In this document: positions 38,021 to 47,270 of the stretch, piece by piece
Numbering within the stretch: the first letter of the stretch is position 1
Layout: each line of letters starts with the position of its first letter
DNA from: Neobacillus niacini
GTDB taxonomy: Bacteria > Bacillota > Bacilli > Bacillales > Cytobacillaceae
Direction: 5' to 3'
Assembly: GCF_030817595.1 (NCBI RefSeq)
Contig: NZ_JAUSZN010000001.1
Span: 3,870,001-3,934,000 of the forward strand
DNA: 64,000 bases
The notes under the pieces: generated by a model
Seen by the model: only the letters and a program-made list of their open reading frames with translations
The model's database searches: none
What the model was told of the DNA's origin: nothing
Translations under genes and position numbers: made by a program

Positions 38021-39223
38021 TTACAAGAATCCTACAAAGATACCTGCTAGTATAACCGACACCATTGTAACGGTAATGAATCCTCCCACAAGCATAGGAG
38101 GCAGCATATTGCTGGTCAGCATTTCTCTTTCCTTTTCATCTTCTGTCAAGGATTTAATGACTTCGTTTGTGATAATGTAATCCGCTGGAAATCCATATAA
38201 AGCTGTAAGCGAAACAGCGAAAGCCATATCTTTGCTTACCTTTAAAATCTTTCCGGCAATAAATGAGAAGATATACATCCCGATTACGCCTAATACAATT
38301 GTACCGACAAGCGGATAGATAATTTCAAGCATCATGCTTGGTGTCGCTTGTTTTAATCCGTCAAAGATAAACAGCATAAGCGCCATGATCGCAAATCCGA
38401 AACCATTCGCTTTTTGTAAAACCTGCTTTTCCAAAAACCCTGCACTAGTGGCAATGACCCCGAACAATAAGCAAAGTACAAACGGGCTGATTGAAACCAA
38501 TGGAGCTAATAGAGTGGAAGTTAGATAAGCTAGGTAGGCAACCAATGAAAGTCTTAAAAACTTAAAGAAGTCGGTATTATACTTTTCTGGCATATTCTTA
38601 AATAGTTTCAACTCAGGTTTGGCAGCTGCTGTAGCAGCAACTTCGGCAGCAGCCTTCCCTTGTGCTTTTTCCGTAAGTTGTCCGCTGCGATATTGTTGCA
38701 GTAGTCTCTTCCCTTCTTTTTTCAAAACGATAGAAGTGATTGGATATCCCGCAAATCCCTGCATAACATAAATGACGATAGCAAATACAGATAATGATGC
38801 AAGTCCTGCTTCCTTCGCACCTTCAGACATGATTAGGGCCGACACAACTCCACCGACTAAAGGAGGAATGGCAACAACCACTGTCTGATAGCCGAAAAAG
38901 AATGTTCCAATTCCGAATAATATCGCGATAATTCCTAATATTCCTGAGAGTGCAATAATGATCGTTTTCCATTGATTCTTCAATTCTTGAAGCGATAGTA
39001 AAGTTCCCATATTGGTAATTAATAAGTACATCATCATTGTCGCAACCACTGGCGGCACTCCTGCGAGTGCTACAATGTCTTGCGGGAAGAATGTCCAATA
39101 TCCCCCAAGGAACAAGACGGCGCAAATGAAAATGGAAGGTACCCATGCCTTTGTGCGTACGGCAACTAAATCTCCAATAAATAAAATAAGCATAAGAATT
39201 ACTAAAGCTAACATCTGTGACAT
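38021..39223 (-). CDS. Polytopic membrane protein, probable transporter
   Basis: The 400-residue protein has about twelve hydrophobic spans and a charged cytoplasmic loop near residues 170-210. Paired glycine-rich segments, VAIPPLVGGVVSALIMSEGAKEAG and FGIGTFFFGYQTVV in the first half and SLTALYGFPADYIITNEV in the second, suggest an inverted-repeat carrier of the GltS/anion-transporter kind. I do not recognise the exact family. Position at the head of an operon with two amide hydrolases suggests uptake of their substrate. The ATG has an AAGGGA site. A perfect cre lies about 120 bp upstream. Confidence 0.72.
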   Translation of the reverse strand: MSQMLALVILMLILFIGDLVAVRTKAWVPSIFICAVLFLGGYWTFFPQDIVALAGVPPVVATMMMYLLITNMGTLLSLQELKNQWKTIIIALSGILGIIAILFGIGTFFFGYQTVVVAIPPLVGGVVSALIMSEGAKEAGLASLSVFAIVIYVMQGFAGYPITSIVLKKEGKRLLQQYRSGQLTEKAQGKAAAEVAATAAAKPELKLFKNMPEKYNTDFFKFLRLSLVAYLAYLTSTLLAPLVSISPFVLCLLFGVIATSAGFLEKQVLQKANGFGFAIMALMLFIFDGLKQATPSMMLEIIYPLVGTIVLGVIGMYIFSFIAGKILKVSKDMAFAVSLTALYGFPADYIITNEVIKSLTEDEKEREMLTSNMLPPMLVGGFITVTMVSVILAGIFVGFL

Positions 39224-39341
39224 GCAGAGTCCCTTCTTTCTGGTTAGATTTACTAAATTTTCGTCTTACGAAATATTTGATATTACTAGAATAATAATAT
39301 AATTATATTTTTCAGTCAATTTAAATTATTGGAAATTTTCA

Positions 39342-39355
39342 TGTAATCGTTTTCA
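39342..39355. promoter_or_regulatory. cre site (CcpA) upstream of the transporter-amidase operon
   Basis: TGTAATCGTTTTCA matches the cre consensus TGWAANCGNTNWCA at all fixed positions. It lies about 120 bp upstream of the transporter start at 39223, in an AT-rich gap with no gene (39224-39433). Confidence 0.76.
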
Positions 39356-39433
39356 ACGAATTTATTACTTAAAAATTAAGCATTTTGTTATTTTAGAAAA
39401 TAATTTCATTATTCTAATAGGAAAATAATATAA

Positions 39434-39472
39434 AAAATACGCTCTCATTCGAATGGAACGAGAGCGTATTTT
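39434..39472 (-). terminator. Intrinsic terminator of the histidine phosphatase gene
   Basis: AAAATACGCTCTC/GAGAGCGTATTTT forms a 13-bp stem with A and T runs, 5 nt beyond the stop codon at 39478; it is symmetrical enough to act both ways. Confidence 0.88.
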
Positions 39473-39477
39473 GCGTT

Positions 39478-40104
39478 TTAGTTTTCCACGACTGGCACGA
39501 AAATTTTTTCGAACTGATAATCTCCATCTACTTCATTAATTTTAATAACCGAGGCGTTTTCAACCGGTTTGAAATTTTTTAAATCCTCTATTGGCCAATT
39601 CATCAGGAATGTTAAAAGCATGTGGATAAAAGCTGCATGGGTGACAATCACGATATTTTCGTAGCGCTGCTGCTTCCTCACACGTTCTACGATCGTGTGC
39701 ATGAACATCGTCGCACGCAGGTACACATCCGCAAGCGATTCTCCATTTTGAAAGCGAAAGTAAAATTGCCCCGCCGCTTTGAACTCCTTCTTCTTTTCAG
39801 GGGGCCGATCTGAAAAATCATAAAGATTCCCCAGCTCCCACTCTCGTATTAATGGATTCTCGTAAAATGGAACGCTTTCTGGTAAAAGAGAATGAATAGC
39901 CTTAGCGGTTTGCATCGTTCTTAGATAAGGTGAACTGTACAGAACAGTCTTTGGGCTCACGATATTTTTGAAAAATTCAGCGGTTACCTGAGCTTGTTTA
40001 TGCCCTAGCTCCGTTAAACTATGCTGTGAATCATGGGTATGCGACATTACAGTTTTATCCACATTATGCTCGGCTTCACCGTGACGGATGAGATAAATAT
40101 TCAA
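39478..40104 (-). CDS. Histidine phosphatase (phosphoglycerate mutase-like)
   Basis: The 208-residue protein opens with the phosphoenzyme motif LIRHGEAEHN (R7, H8, E10) and has the second histidine in VIVTHAAFIHMLL. Middle segments YSSPYLRTMQTAKAI and LIREWELGNLYDF complete the catalytic pocket. It is a cofactor-independent-of-bisphosphoglycerate or broad phosphatase; substrate unknown. The start is a TTG; ribosome pairing upstream (GAGGGGTTGG) is loose. It stands alone between two terminators. Confidence 0.88.
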   Translation of the reverse strand: MNIYLIRHGEAEHNVDKTVMSHTHDSQHSLTELGHKQAQVTAEFFKNIVSPKTVLYSSPYLRTMQTAKAIHSLLPESVPFYENPLIREWELGNLYDFSDRPPEKKKEFKAAGQFYFRFQNGESLADVYLRATMFMHTIVERVRKQQRYENIVIVTHAAFIHMLLTFLMNWPIEDLKNFKPVENASVIKINEVDGDYQFEKIFVPVVEN

Positions 40105-40200
40105 CCACTTCCAACCCCTCTGCTAGTCTATTACCTCTATTCTACTTCAGCTCGCTTCCCCATTACCCAGTAAACGTTCGACAACATTTTACAACCATAG

Positions 40201-40229
40201 AAAAAGGCACCTTCCGTTTGGAAGGTACC
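40201..40229 (-). terminator. Intrinsic terminator of the TraB-like gene
   Basis: GGTACCTTCC/GGAAGGTGCC followed by TTTTT on the minus strand, one mismatch in the stem, 4 nt after the TraB-like stop codon. Confidence 0.82.
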
Positions 40230-40233
40230 ACAC

Positions 40234-41400
40234 TTAAAAATTATTTAAGAATGTACGTATTACATCTGCTCCCCCAATAAGCGTTCCAAATGAACCCCCG
40301 ATGTTGGTAAGGATGATGACGAGCAGGACCCTTGTAAATTTATTCCGCCAAAAGCCCTTAATGGAGAAAACATCTTCTGATAATGTTTCAAAGTCTGCGA
40401 CACTTGGGCGTTTGATATAAGCTTGTACGATCCCTGAAACCCAGCCTGCCGCCAACAACGGATGTAAGGTTGTGATTGGCGCTGCCAAAAAGGCTGATAA
40501 AATAGCCAGTGGATGCGCTAAGGCTGCAGCCGCACCAATTGCCGCTGTAATGCCAGTCCAAAGTATCCAGCTAATCGCTTGATCCATACCAGCGGCCGGA
40601 TTAAGAAAAAAGGTAAACGCAATTAGAGCAACAATGAGCACTGGAATGGCCCAGCCGATAATTTGGGGCGTTTTGGATTTTGGTTTTGTTTTAGTGAGAG
40701 CTTGTAAATCATGGTCACGATGAATTTCTTTTGTAATTCCCGGAACGTGCGCTGCTCCTAAAACCGCTACCACCTTCTTACCAGGTGCTTCTTTAATCTT
40801 TTGTGCCAAGTATTGATCTCGTTCATCAATTAAAGGCTTCTTTAGTCGAGGAAATGCTTCCGAAATTTCCGCTAGAGATGCATTCAATGTATCCTGCGTT
40901 TTCATTTTTTCAAGTTCTTCTTCAGAAATAGATTCTTTATTAAAAATGCTATAGAATATCGAAGTTAACAGCTGTCCTTTACCCCAAAAACTAACATTGC
41001 TCCAAATTCGCGAAAAAGTAATTTGGATATTACGGTCGGCTAAAACGAGCTCAGCCCCTATTTCTTTTGCTGATTCAATCCCTTGAATCATTTCCTGTCC
41101 AGGCTTTGTATCAAACTGCTTGGCCAATCGGTTTTGGAACGAAGAAATGGCAAGATTCATTAAAAGCAGTGTTGCCTTCTTTTCTTTAATGACCTTAAAG
41201 ATATCCATCTCCTTCCATTTGCTACCTTCCATAATCGACTTATAGCGTTGATCATCCAATTCGATACAAACAGAATCTGGCTGTTCTCGGTCAATAACTT
41301 CTTTAACTTGCTCTACACTTTGCTTTGAGACATGAGCAGTACCAATTAATATAATTTCTTTGCCGTCCAAATCAATTCGAGTTATATTTTCTTCTGTCAT
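40234..41400 (-). CDS. TraB/GumN (PrgY)-family membrane protein
   Basis: The 388-residue protein has an N-terminal TraB domain, residues about 8-235, with IILIGTAHVSKQSVEQV, CIELDDQRY and VVAVLGAAHVPGI, the two conserved GxxH motifs and an Arg/Glu pair. Residues 245-388 hold four to five membrane spans with a GGSFGTLIG-rich end. TraB homologues include enterococcal PrgY, thought to be a pheromone-blocking protease-like protein, and metal-dependent peptidase relatives. Function in Bacillus is unknown. The ATG has a GGAAG site. Monocistronic. Confidence 0.85.
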   Translation of the reverse strand: MTEENITRIDLDGKEIILIGTAHVSKQSVEQVKEVIDREQPDSVCIELDDQRYKSIMEGSKWKEMDIFKVIKEKKATLLLMNLAISSFQNRLAKQFDTKPGQEMIQGIESAKEIGAELVLADRNIQITFSRIWSNVSFWGKGQLLTSIFYSIFNKESISEEELEKMKTQDTLNASLAEISEAFPRLKKPLIDERDQYLAQKIKEAPGKKVVAVLGAAHVPGITKEIHRDHDLQALTKTKPKSKTPQIIGWAIPVLIVALIAFTFFLNPAAGMDQAISWILWTGITAAIGAAAALAHPLAILSAFLAAPITTLHPLLAAGWVSGIVQAYIKRPSVADFETLSEDVFSIKGFWRNKFTRVLLVIILTNIGGSFGTLIGGADVIRTFLNNF

Positions 41401-41542
41401 AATCTACTTCCTTCATAAAAATATACTTATACAAAAGTCTCTCTCCTTATAATGAAGGACAACCAATAGAATTTCAACAGAAAGAATATCGACACACACA
41501 ATCAAAAGTATTTTATAATTTACTAGATATGGTAAATACGAG

Positions 41543-42454
41543 GTGATCCTTATTCAACAGTTACGCTTACTTCAGCAGATAATCGATTATATCGAAGAAC
41601 ACATAAAGGACGAAATTGATCCAGAAAATCTAGCCGCCATGGCAGGATATTCCCCTTATCATTTTTATCGGGTTTTTCAAAAGCATACAGGTTATACCCT
41701 GATGGACTATGTAGTAAAAAGAAAGCTTCAATACGCATTACATGAATTAATCAATGGCAAAAGGATTATCCAAATTGCCATGGATTACGGATTTGAAACC
41801 CATGCTGGTTTTACAAAAGCGTTTAAAAAATGCTTTGGAAGTCCACCCAGCTTATATAAGATTCATTGCCCTAAATCACTGCCGCAAAAATTAGATTTAA
41901 TTAGTATTCATCGAAAAAACATAGGTGGAATTGTGTTGCAGCCTATGATTGTTAAGAGGACGTCATTCAAGGTTGCGGGTAAAACATTCGAGATTACTAT
42001 GAAAAATGTATCTTATACAAGAGATGCACCTGCGATTTGGGATCAAGAAGGATTGGCAGATGGTTCCATCGAAAGATTTCTCTATAAAACGCTAGCTCCT
42101 AAAAAACATGGGGAGTACTGTATCAACTTAGGTCCTTCAGTAGCAGAAGATAAATTCACTTATTTATTTGCTGTCGACTTAGACAAAGATACTTCGCTTC
42201 CTGATGGGCTGACACCTCTGCAACTGCCAGCAGCAACTTATGCTGTGTTCAAAACCCCTTTGGTTGAAGTCGAGAAGTTTGCTTCAGCTATTAAAGGAAC
42301 ATGGAAATATATTTTAGAGGATTGGTTCCCACAATCATCTTATGAAGTGGATGAAGAGGCATATGACTTTGAATACTATGATGAACATTGCCACCACTGG
42401 GATTTTGAAAAGGTCTATATGGAGATTCACATTCCAATAAAAGAAAGAGGGTAG
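41543..42454 (+). CDS. AraC-family transcriptional regulator with GyrI-like effector domain
   Basis: The protein (303 residues from the GTG at 41543) has two AraC helix-turn-helix motifs in residues 10-105 (LAAMAGYSPYHFYRVFQKHTGYTLMDYV and IIQIAMDYGFETHAGFTKAFKKCFGSPPSLYK). The rest, from about residue 130, is a GyrI/Rob-like small-molecule-binding domain (VKRTSFKVAGKTFEI, LPAATYAVFKT, DWFPQSSYEVDE, HCHHWDFEKVYMEIHIPI). It probably senses a lipophilic compound and activates genes. The GTG has a poor ribosome site; GAGGTGAT would fit better with initiation nine bases later at an ATT codon, so the start is uncertain. Confidence 0.87.
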   Translation: MILIQQLRLLQQIIDYIEEHIKDEIDPENLAAMAGYSPYHFYRVFQKHTGYTLMDYVVKRKLQYALHELINGKRIIQIAMDYGFETHAGFTKAFKKCFGSPPSLYKIHCPKSLPQKLDLISIHRKNIGGIVLQPMIVKRTSFKVAGKTFEITMKNVSYTRDAPAIWDQEGLADGSIERFLYKTLAPKKHGEYCINLGPSVAEDKFTYLFAVDLDKDTSLPDGLTPLQLPAATYAVFKTPLVEVEKFASAIKGTWKYILEDWFPQSSYEVDEEAYDFEYYDEHCHHWDFEKVYMEIHIPIKERG

Positions 42455-42473
42455 CTCATCACCCTTAGATTGT

Positions 42474-42504
42474 CGAGAAAGGGTATTTTTCTCGGTATTT
42501 TTTT
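42474..42504 (+). terminator. Intrinsic terminator of the AraC-type gene
   Basis: CGAGAAA-GGGTATT-TTTCTCG followed by a T-rich run, 20 nt after the stop codon. Confidence 0.78.
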
Positions 42505-42573
42505 CACTGAGTCTGACCTATCTATTTTTCATAAAAATATTTCACAAGATATATGGTACTCCTGACTGTAGGT

Positions 42574-42916
42574 TTTGTCCTCAATCCGGGCGATTGTGGA
42601 CTAATCTTACTTCCATCCACAAGGAGTTGTCCTTAACCAGGGGGCTTGTGGACTAATCTTACTTCCTATCCACAAGGTTTGTCCTCAATCAGGGGGCTTG
42701 CGGACTAATCTTACTTCCTATCCACAAGGATTTGTCCTCAACCAGGGGGTTTGTGGACTAATCTTACTTCCTATCCACAAAGATTTGTCCTCAACCAAGG
42801 GGGGTGTGGACTAATCTTACTTCCTATCCACAAAGATTTGTCCTCAACTATGGTGCTTGTGGACTAATCTTACTTCCTATCCACAAGAATTTGTCCTCAA
42901 TCCGGGCGCTTCAGGA
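42574..42916. repeat. 53-bp tandem repeat array with DnaA-box-like motifs
   Basis: Six full units and one partial unit of about 53 bp follow each other. Each carries TTGTCCTCAA, a G-run, and TTGTGGA-N16-TCCACAA, a 7-bp inverted repeat. The motif CTATCCACA (one base from the DnaA box TTATCCACA) starts at 42666, 42718, 42771, 42824 and 42877, and CCATCCACA at 42613. No reading frame spans it. The rest of the 42505-42956 gap shows nothing else recognisable. Confidence 0.88.
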
Positions 42917-42956
42917 CCTACCCATATTAGAAAAATGCTATGCATTGTCAAAGTTA

Positions 42957-42993
42957 TAAAAAATAATGGCTGTCGAGAATTTCCCCGACAGCC
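42957..42993 (-). terminator. Intrinsic terminator of the MFS gene
   Basis: GGCTGTCG/CGACAGCC forms an 8-bp GC-rich stem followed on the minus strand by ATTATTTTTT, 14 nt after the MFS stop. Confidence 0.85.
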
Positions 42994-43006
42994 TGTAGGT
43001 GAAAGA

Positions 43007-44245
43007 TCACCCTCTGATACTAGTTTTTCTCATAATATTTCTATAGAGAAATAAGACAGGCATTAAAATAATGGCACTAACCATTACAGCAATTTTGATG
43101 GTAAAGTTTGAAGCGATCGCGCCAATCACAGGACCACCTCCAATTTGACCAATAGCGTCTACCTGACCTTTGACTGAAAAAAAGGTAGCACGTGTAGAAG
43201 AATCCGGGATGATTTTATTCAGCCAAACACTCTCTAATGGATACATAACGCTTCTCGAAATTTGGATGATGATATAAAAAATTAACAAACCAACAGCGAA
43301 TGTGGTGAAAGCAAAACCAATTAATGCACCAATAATTAGAATGCTTCCTATAAAGAGGGCCACGTAAATATGCTTAAGCTGCTGGTGGATGGAACTATTA
43401 TCAATGAAATGGAGTGCAGCAAATGTAAAAAGAACAACAATGAATTGAACCCCGCCCATCAGCAAAACTAACTGACTCTCCGATAAATTTGATAAACCTG
43501 ATTGCTCAATAATATGTGGAATCCACAGGCGGTCAAAGCCCTCACTGTATAAGCCAAAAAATAACGCAATCAGAAATAGGATTCTCATCAAATAATTGAC
43601 TCTAGAAAAATAAAGAATTTGACTCATATTTTCCTTAATATTCTTCCAAACCGATACTCTCTCCACTTTTTTAGCTGGGTTAAAATTCTCTTCTTTCATA
43701 AAGAAAATTAACAGGATGGATAGTACAACCAGCCCTATACCGCCTAAAACAATCGGTAGATTAAGCAGATAATACCCTGCCAGCATACTTAATGGAATGG
43801 CAAGGACTTTTCCAAGATTACCTGCCTTGGCCCCTTTGACAAACGCCGAAGAAGCACGTTCTTCCCCAATCTCATCTGCAATCCAAGCTTGATGAGATCC
43901 ACTTGTAAAGGTATAGCCAATCCCCCAGATAATTTGAGATAGAATCACAGCCGTAAAAACCGGAAACATTCCTTCTATCATGAACCCAATTCCAATTAAG
44001 AAAAAGCCAATAATGACAGATAGCTTTCTGCTTTTTAAATCGGAAAGAATTCCAGTAGGAATTTCAAAAAGGAATACAGTCGCCTCCAATACCGTTCCCA
44101 CTAAAACCAGCTGCAATGGATTTAGTTGAACAGTTTCTACGTGATATAACAAGTTGACGGTAAATACAAAGGTAAAAAACAATTGTGATAAGAAACAGGT
44201 GTAAATATAAACCTGATACGGATCTTTTTTCTTTAATAAATTCAT
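43007..44245 (-). CDS. MFS transporter
   Basis: The 412-residue protein has about twelve membrane spans and the MFS motif between spans 2 and 3, GILSDLKSRKLSVIIG. The region VNLLYHVETVQLNPLQLVLVGTVLEATVFLFEIPTG is typical of the antibiotic/multidrug exporter branch. Its substrate cannot be deduced. The ATG has a GAGGGGG site. It is monocistronic, transcribed divergently from the MBL-hydrolase gene, and ends at a terminator next to the 53-bp repeat array. Confidence 0.88.
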   Translation of the reverse strand: MNLLKKKDPYQVYIYTCFLSQLFFTFVFTVNLLYHVETVQLNPLQLVLVGTVLEATVFLFEIPTGILSDLKSRKLSVIIGFFLIGIGFMIEGMFPVFTAVILSQIIWGIGYTFTSGSHQAWIADEIGEERASSAFVKGAKAGNLGKVLAIPLSMLAGYYLLNLPIVLGGIGLVVLSILLIFFMKEENFNPAKKVERVSVWKNIKENMSQILYFSRVNYLMRILFLIALFFGLYSEGFDRLWIPHIIEQSGLSNLSESQLVLLMGGVQFIVVLFTFAALHFIDNSSIHQQLKHIYVALFIGSILIIGALIGFAFTTFAVGLLIFYIIIQISRSVMYPLESVWLNKIIPDSSTRATFFSVKGQVDAIGQIGGGPVIGAIASNFTIKIAVMVSAIILMPVLFLYRNIMRKTSIRG

Positions 44246-44390
44246 CTTCTTTCCCCCTCACCTAAATCATAAGACCAGGGAAGGCATATTTCTTTTCCTA
44301 ATTTGCGATTATTAGAGAATAAATTTGTCCGAGTATTCTAAATTTTATATACTTAATAGTGTAAAGACGTGTACCATGGGGGTAAGAAAC

Positions 44391-45104
44391 TTGGAGTATT
44401 TATTTGAACCTGTAGAAGAAAATGTATATGTATTAGCCATTTGGGATTCTCAATGGAATTCTTATAATAACTGCTATTTTATTGTAGAAGAAAAGGGCAT
44501 TACTTTAATAGATTCCAGCAAAGAAGTGCATGCTGCCTATTTGTTAGCAGCTCTAAAACAGCTGGGAAAGTCACCAAAAGACGTTAAACTCGTGTTAGCT
44601 ACCCATGGTCATGAAGATCATGTACAAGGTACAGCTATCTTTAAAAATGCTAAGAAATATATTCACCATAAGGAACACAGCTTTATTGAATATCCAGAAC
44701 CAGATGAATTTAATTATGATTTGTTAGACCAAGGAGTGATTCAGAACTTTGAATACTTCTGGGTTGGCCACCACACTCCTGGCTCGCTTGCTTTCTACCA
44801 CCAGCCATCTAAAGTCCTTTTCACGGGAGATTTCCTCTGTTTTTTCGGTGATCCACTTTCAAAAGATGGATTAGTCTCAGTTGGGAATGACCTTAGACAC
44901 GAATGGCTGGAGTTTTTACGCAATGGAGGAGTTTCAAAAGTCGAACTACATGGATTTTTAAATGGACTAAAGGCTATGAATGTTTTTGATGTAGAAGTTA
45001 TGTGTACCGGGCATGGCGGGGTGCTCGTCGGGGATATTAGATCCTTTATTACAGATTTGCTTTCTGTAGGTAACAAATTACAGGTTGTGCAAGTGGACAG
45101 TTAA
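44391..45104 (+). CDS. MBL-fold metallo-hydrolase
   Basis: The 237-residue protein starts at a TTG preceded by GGGGGTAAG; an ATG at 44376 and a frame start at 44325 lack a good site but cannot be excluded. The signature THGHEDHVQG supplies four metal ligands, and later VGHHTPGSLAFY, FTGDFL and CTGHGG complete a dinuclear zinc or iron site, glyoxalase II-like. The middle segment PLSKDGLVSVGNDL is not typical of beta-lactamases. Substrate unknown. A bidirectional terminator separates it from the class II aldolase gene. Confidence 0.85.
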   Translation: MEYLFEPVEENVYVLAIWDSQWNSYNNCYFIVEEKGITLIDSSKEVHAAYLLAALKQLGKSPKDVKLVLATHGHEDHVQGTAIFKNAKKYIHHKEHSFIEYPEPDEFNYDLLDQGVIQNFEYFWVGHHTPGSLAFYHQPSKVLFTGDFLCFFGDPLSKDGLVSVGNDLRHEWLEFLRNGGVSKVELHGFLNGLKAMNVFDVEVMCTGHGGVLVGDIRSFITDLLSVGNKLQVVQVDS

Positions 45105-45108
45105 GTTT

Positions 45109-45156
45109 GAAGCAGCATTAAACTCAAACTAGGTGTTTGGGTTTTATGCTGCTTTA
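45109..45156. terminator. Bidirectional intrinsic terminator
   Basis: AAGCAGCATTAAACTCAAAC pairs with GTTTGGGTTTTATGCTGCTT around a short loop, between two convergent genes. Confidence 0.88.
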
Positions 45157-45167
45157 TTGAACTTCAG

Positions 45168-45872
45168 CTATCCTTTTCTTTCAGCCTCACTAATCGGAAC
45201 GCCGCCTGCTTTTACTCCCATCGATTCACGAATCTTAATTAAGTCAGCAACTTGTGAACTATTTAATTCATTCGACTTTTTCAAAATATGGTTGGAGTAC
45301 ATAAGAATAGAAGCACAATGTTCGAGGGATTCCATTCGGAAATACGCCTCCATTAAATCTCTTCCCCATGTAAGTGCTCCGTGATTCGCCAAAAGAACAG
45401 CATTATGTGTCTTGCAGTAAGGTGCAATGGAATCGGGAACTTCTTGTGTTCCAGGTAACGCATACGGTGCCACTGGTACATTCCCTAACAGGACAATTGC
45501 CTCTGGCAGAACTGGTTGATCCAAACTTATTCCTGCAACTGCAAAAGAAGTGGCTACTTGCGGGTGAGCATGTACCACACCATGGACTTCAGAATTTTCA
45601 TTGTAAACCCTCAGGTGCATTTTCACCTCAGATGAAGGCTGTAATTTTCCGGATAGTACATTCCCAGAAAGGTCCATCTTCACCATCATTTCAGGAGTCA
45701 TAAACCCTTTGCTTACCCCAGTTGGTGTCGTCCATATTTCAGTGGGACTTACTTTCACGGAGATATTTCCATCATTCGCGGCTACATAATTTCTGTTATA
45801 CATTCTTCTGCCGATTTCACAGATCATTGCTCTTGCTTCGAGATCGGAATAGTATTGTTTGTTATCATGCAT
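45168..45872 (-). CDS. Class II aldolase/adducin-family protein (fuculose-phosphate aldolase-like)
   Basis: The 234-residue protein has the class II aldolase pattern: NDGNISVKVSPTEIWTTPTG (phosphate binding), PSSEVKMHL (catalytic Glu), VVHAHPQVATSFA (zinc histidines) and LLANHGALTWGRDL with the third histidine. Such enzymes cleave L-fuculose or related ketose 1-phosphates, or epimerise ribulose 5-phosphate. It is clearly different from AraD in this window. Substrate unknown. The ATG has an AAGGAG site. Monocistronic; downstream end shared with the MBL terminator. Confidence 0.88.
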   Translation of the reverse strand: MHDNKQYYSDLEARAMICEIGRRMYNRNYVAANDGNISVKVSPTEIWTTPTGVSKGFMTPEMMVKMDLSGNVLSGKLQPSSEVKMHLRVYNENSEVHGVVHAHPQVATSFAVAGISLDQPVLPEAIVLLGNVPVAPYALPGTQEVPDSIAPYCKTHNAVLLANHGALTWGRDLMEAYFRMESLEHCASILMYSNHILKKSNELNSSQVADLIKIRESMGVKAGGVPISEAERKG

Positions 45873-46094
45873 AAGTATAGAACTCCTTTTTCAGCAGAGT
45901 TTTTTCAACTTTAATCATCCATTAACAATATTCTTATTTTATCATTTTCCGACAGAAGACACCCATTTCAAGGAATGTGAAGGGCATAGCCCAATTAGTA
46001 AGTGGAAGATGAATGTCGGTTGGCGATAGCCAAAACTTTACTCAATTTGGTATAATAAGAACAAATGTTCCTGATGAGTGAGGTGACAATCAAT

Positions 46095-47270
46095 ATGTTA
46101 GTTAATAAATCCTATAAATTTCGCATCTATCCAAACAAAAAGCAGATTGAACTCATTAATAAAACCATTGGCTGTTCCAGGTTTGTATTCAATTTCTTTC
46201 TCGGCAAACAAAAAGAAAAAGATGCTTACTGGTATATCTGCGAAGAAATGGTTCAAAACGGTCAACTTCAATCAAACAACTGGAAAGGCAAGTGCTTAAA
46301 TAAATATGAAACGGTTAAGGCGGTTAAAGAATTAAAAAAACAGTATTCTTTCTTGAAGGAAGTCGATAGTATTGCCTTGCAAAAATCAGCAGAAATTATA
46401 GCTGATTCTTTCGATAGATACTATAAAAAACTAAATAAATATCCACGATTTAAGTCTAAAAAGAATCCAATTCAATCTTATACAACCAAGCATACAAACG
46501 GAAACATTTCCATCATAAACAACTATATCAAACTTCCTAAACTTGGACTCGTTCGTTTTGCAAACAGTCGTGAAGTTGAGGGACGTACTCTAAAAGCTAC
46601 GATTAGACGGAATCCTTCAGGCAAATACTTTGTTTCGTTAGGAACAGAAGTGGAAGTTGCAGAACTACCGAAAACTCAATCAGCTATTGGGATAGATGTT
46701 GGACTGAAAGATTTCGCCATTCTTTCAAATAGAACAACGTACTCCAATCCAAGATTCTTCTGCACATTAGAAGAGAAATTAGCAAAGGCACAACGAATCA
46801 TGAGTAGACGAACAATAGGCGGTGCGAACTGGTATAAAGCTAAAATTAAAGTAGCTCTTATTCATGAAAAGATAGCGAATACAAGAAAAGATTACTTAGA
46901 CAAAATTTCTACCGAGATTGTCAAAAACCACGACATTATTGGAATAGAAGATTTGTCTGTTAGTAATATGTTGAAAAGTCACAACCTTGCCAAGGCCATC
47001 AGTGAAGCAGCATGGTCAAAATTCAAAACCATGATTGAATATAAAGCGAAATGGTATGGTAAACAAGTCGTGACAGTAGCAAAAAACTTTCCATCCAGTC
47101 AGCTTTGTTCGTGTTGCGGCTATCAAAATAAAGACGTTAAAAATCTTGGATTGCGTGAATGGGAATGTCCTAAGTGCCATAACCATCATGATCGAGATAT
47201 TAACGCTAGCTTAAATCTTAAAAATGAAGCCGTAAGACTACTAACCGTCGGAGCGACGGGGATCGCCTAA
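46095..47270 (+). CDS. tnpB: RNA-guided nuclease TnpB (IS605 OrfB)
   Basis: The ATG at 46095, with AGGTGAC 7 nt upstream, gives 391 residues; a frame start 10 codons earlier is poorer. All TnpB nuclease parts look intact: wedge/REC region to about residue 190, RuvC-I D201 ([13 protein letters not shown]), RuvC-II E285 ([12 protein letters not shown]), a zinc ribbon C338-C341/C358-C361 and RuvC-III D368 ([11 protein letters not shown]). TnpB cuts DNA next to a short TAM, guided by an omegaRNA from the element's right end, and helps retain the transposon. A TATAAT at 46051-46056 is a possible promoter. No tnpA gene is in the window. Confidence 0.94.
   Translation: MLVNKSYKFRIYPNKKQIELINKTIGCSRFVFNFFLGKQKEKDAYWYICEEMVQNGQLQSNNWKGKCLNKYETVKAVKELKKQYSFLKEVDSIALQKSAEIIADSFDRYYKKLNKYPRFKSKKNPIQSYTTKHTNGNISIINNYIKLPKLGLVRFANSREVEGRTLKATIRRNPSGKYFVSLGTEVEVAELPKTQSAIGIDVGLKDFAILSNRTTYSNPRFFCTLEEKLAKAQRIMSRRTIGGANWYKAKIKVALIHEKIANTRKDYLDKISTEIVKNHDIIGIEDLSVSNMLKSHNLAKAISEAAWSKFKTMIEYKAKWYGKQVVTVAKNFPSSQLCSCCGYQNKDVKNLGLREWECPKCHNHHDRDINASLNLKNEAVRLLTVGATGIA

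Noticed and set aside
42574..42916. CRISPR array
   Set aside because: The 53-bp units are nearly identical throughout, with no variable spacers and no cas genes.
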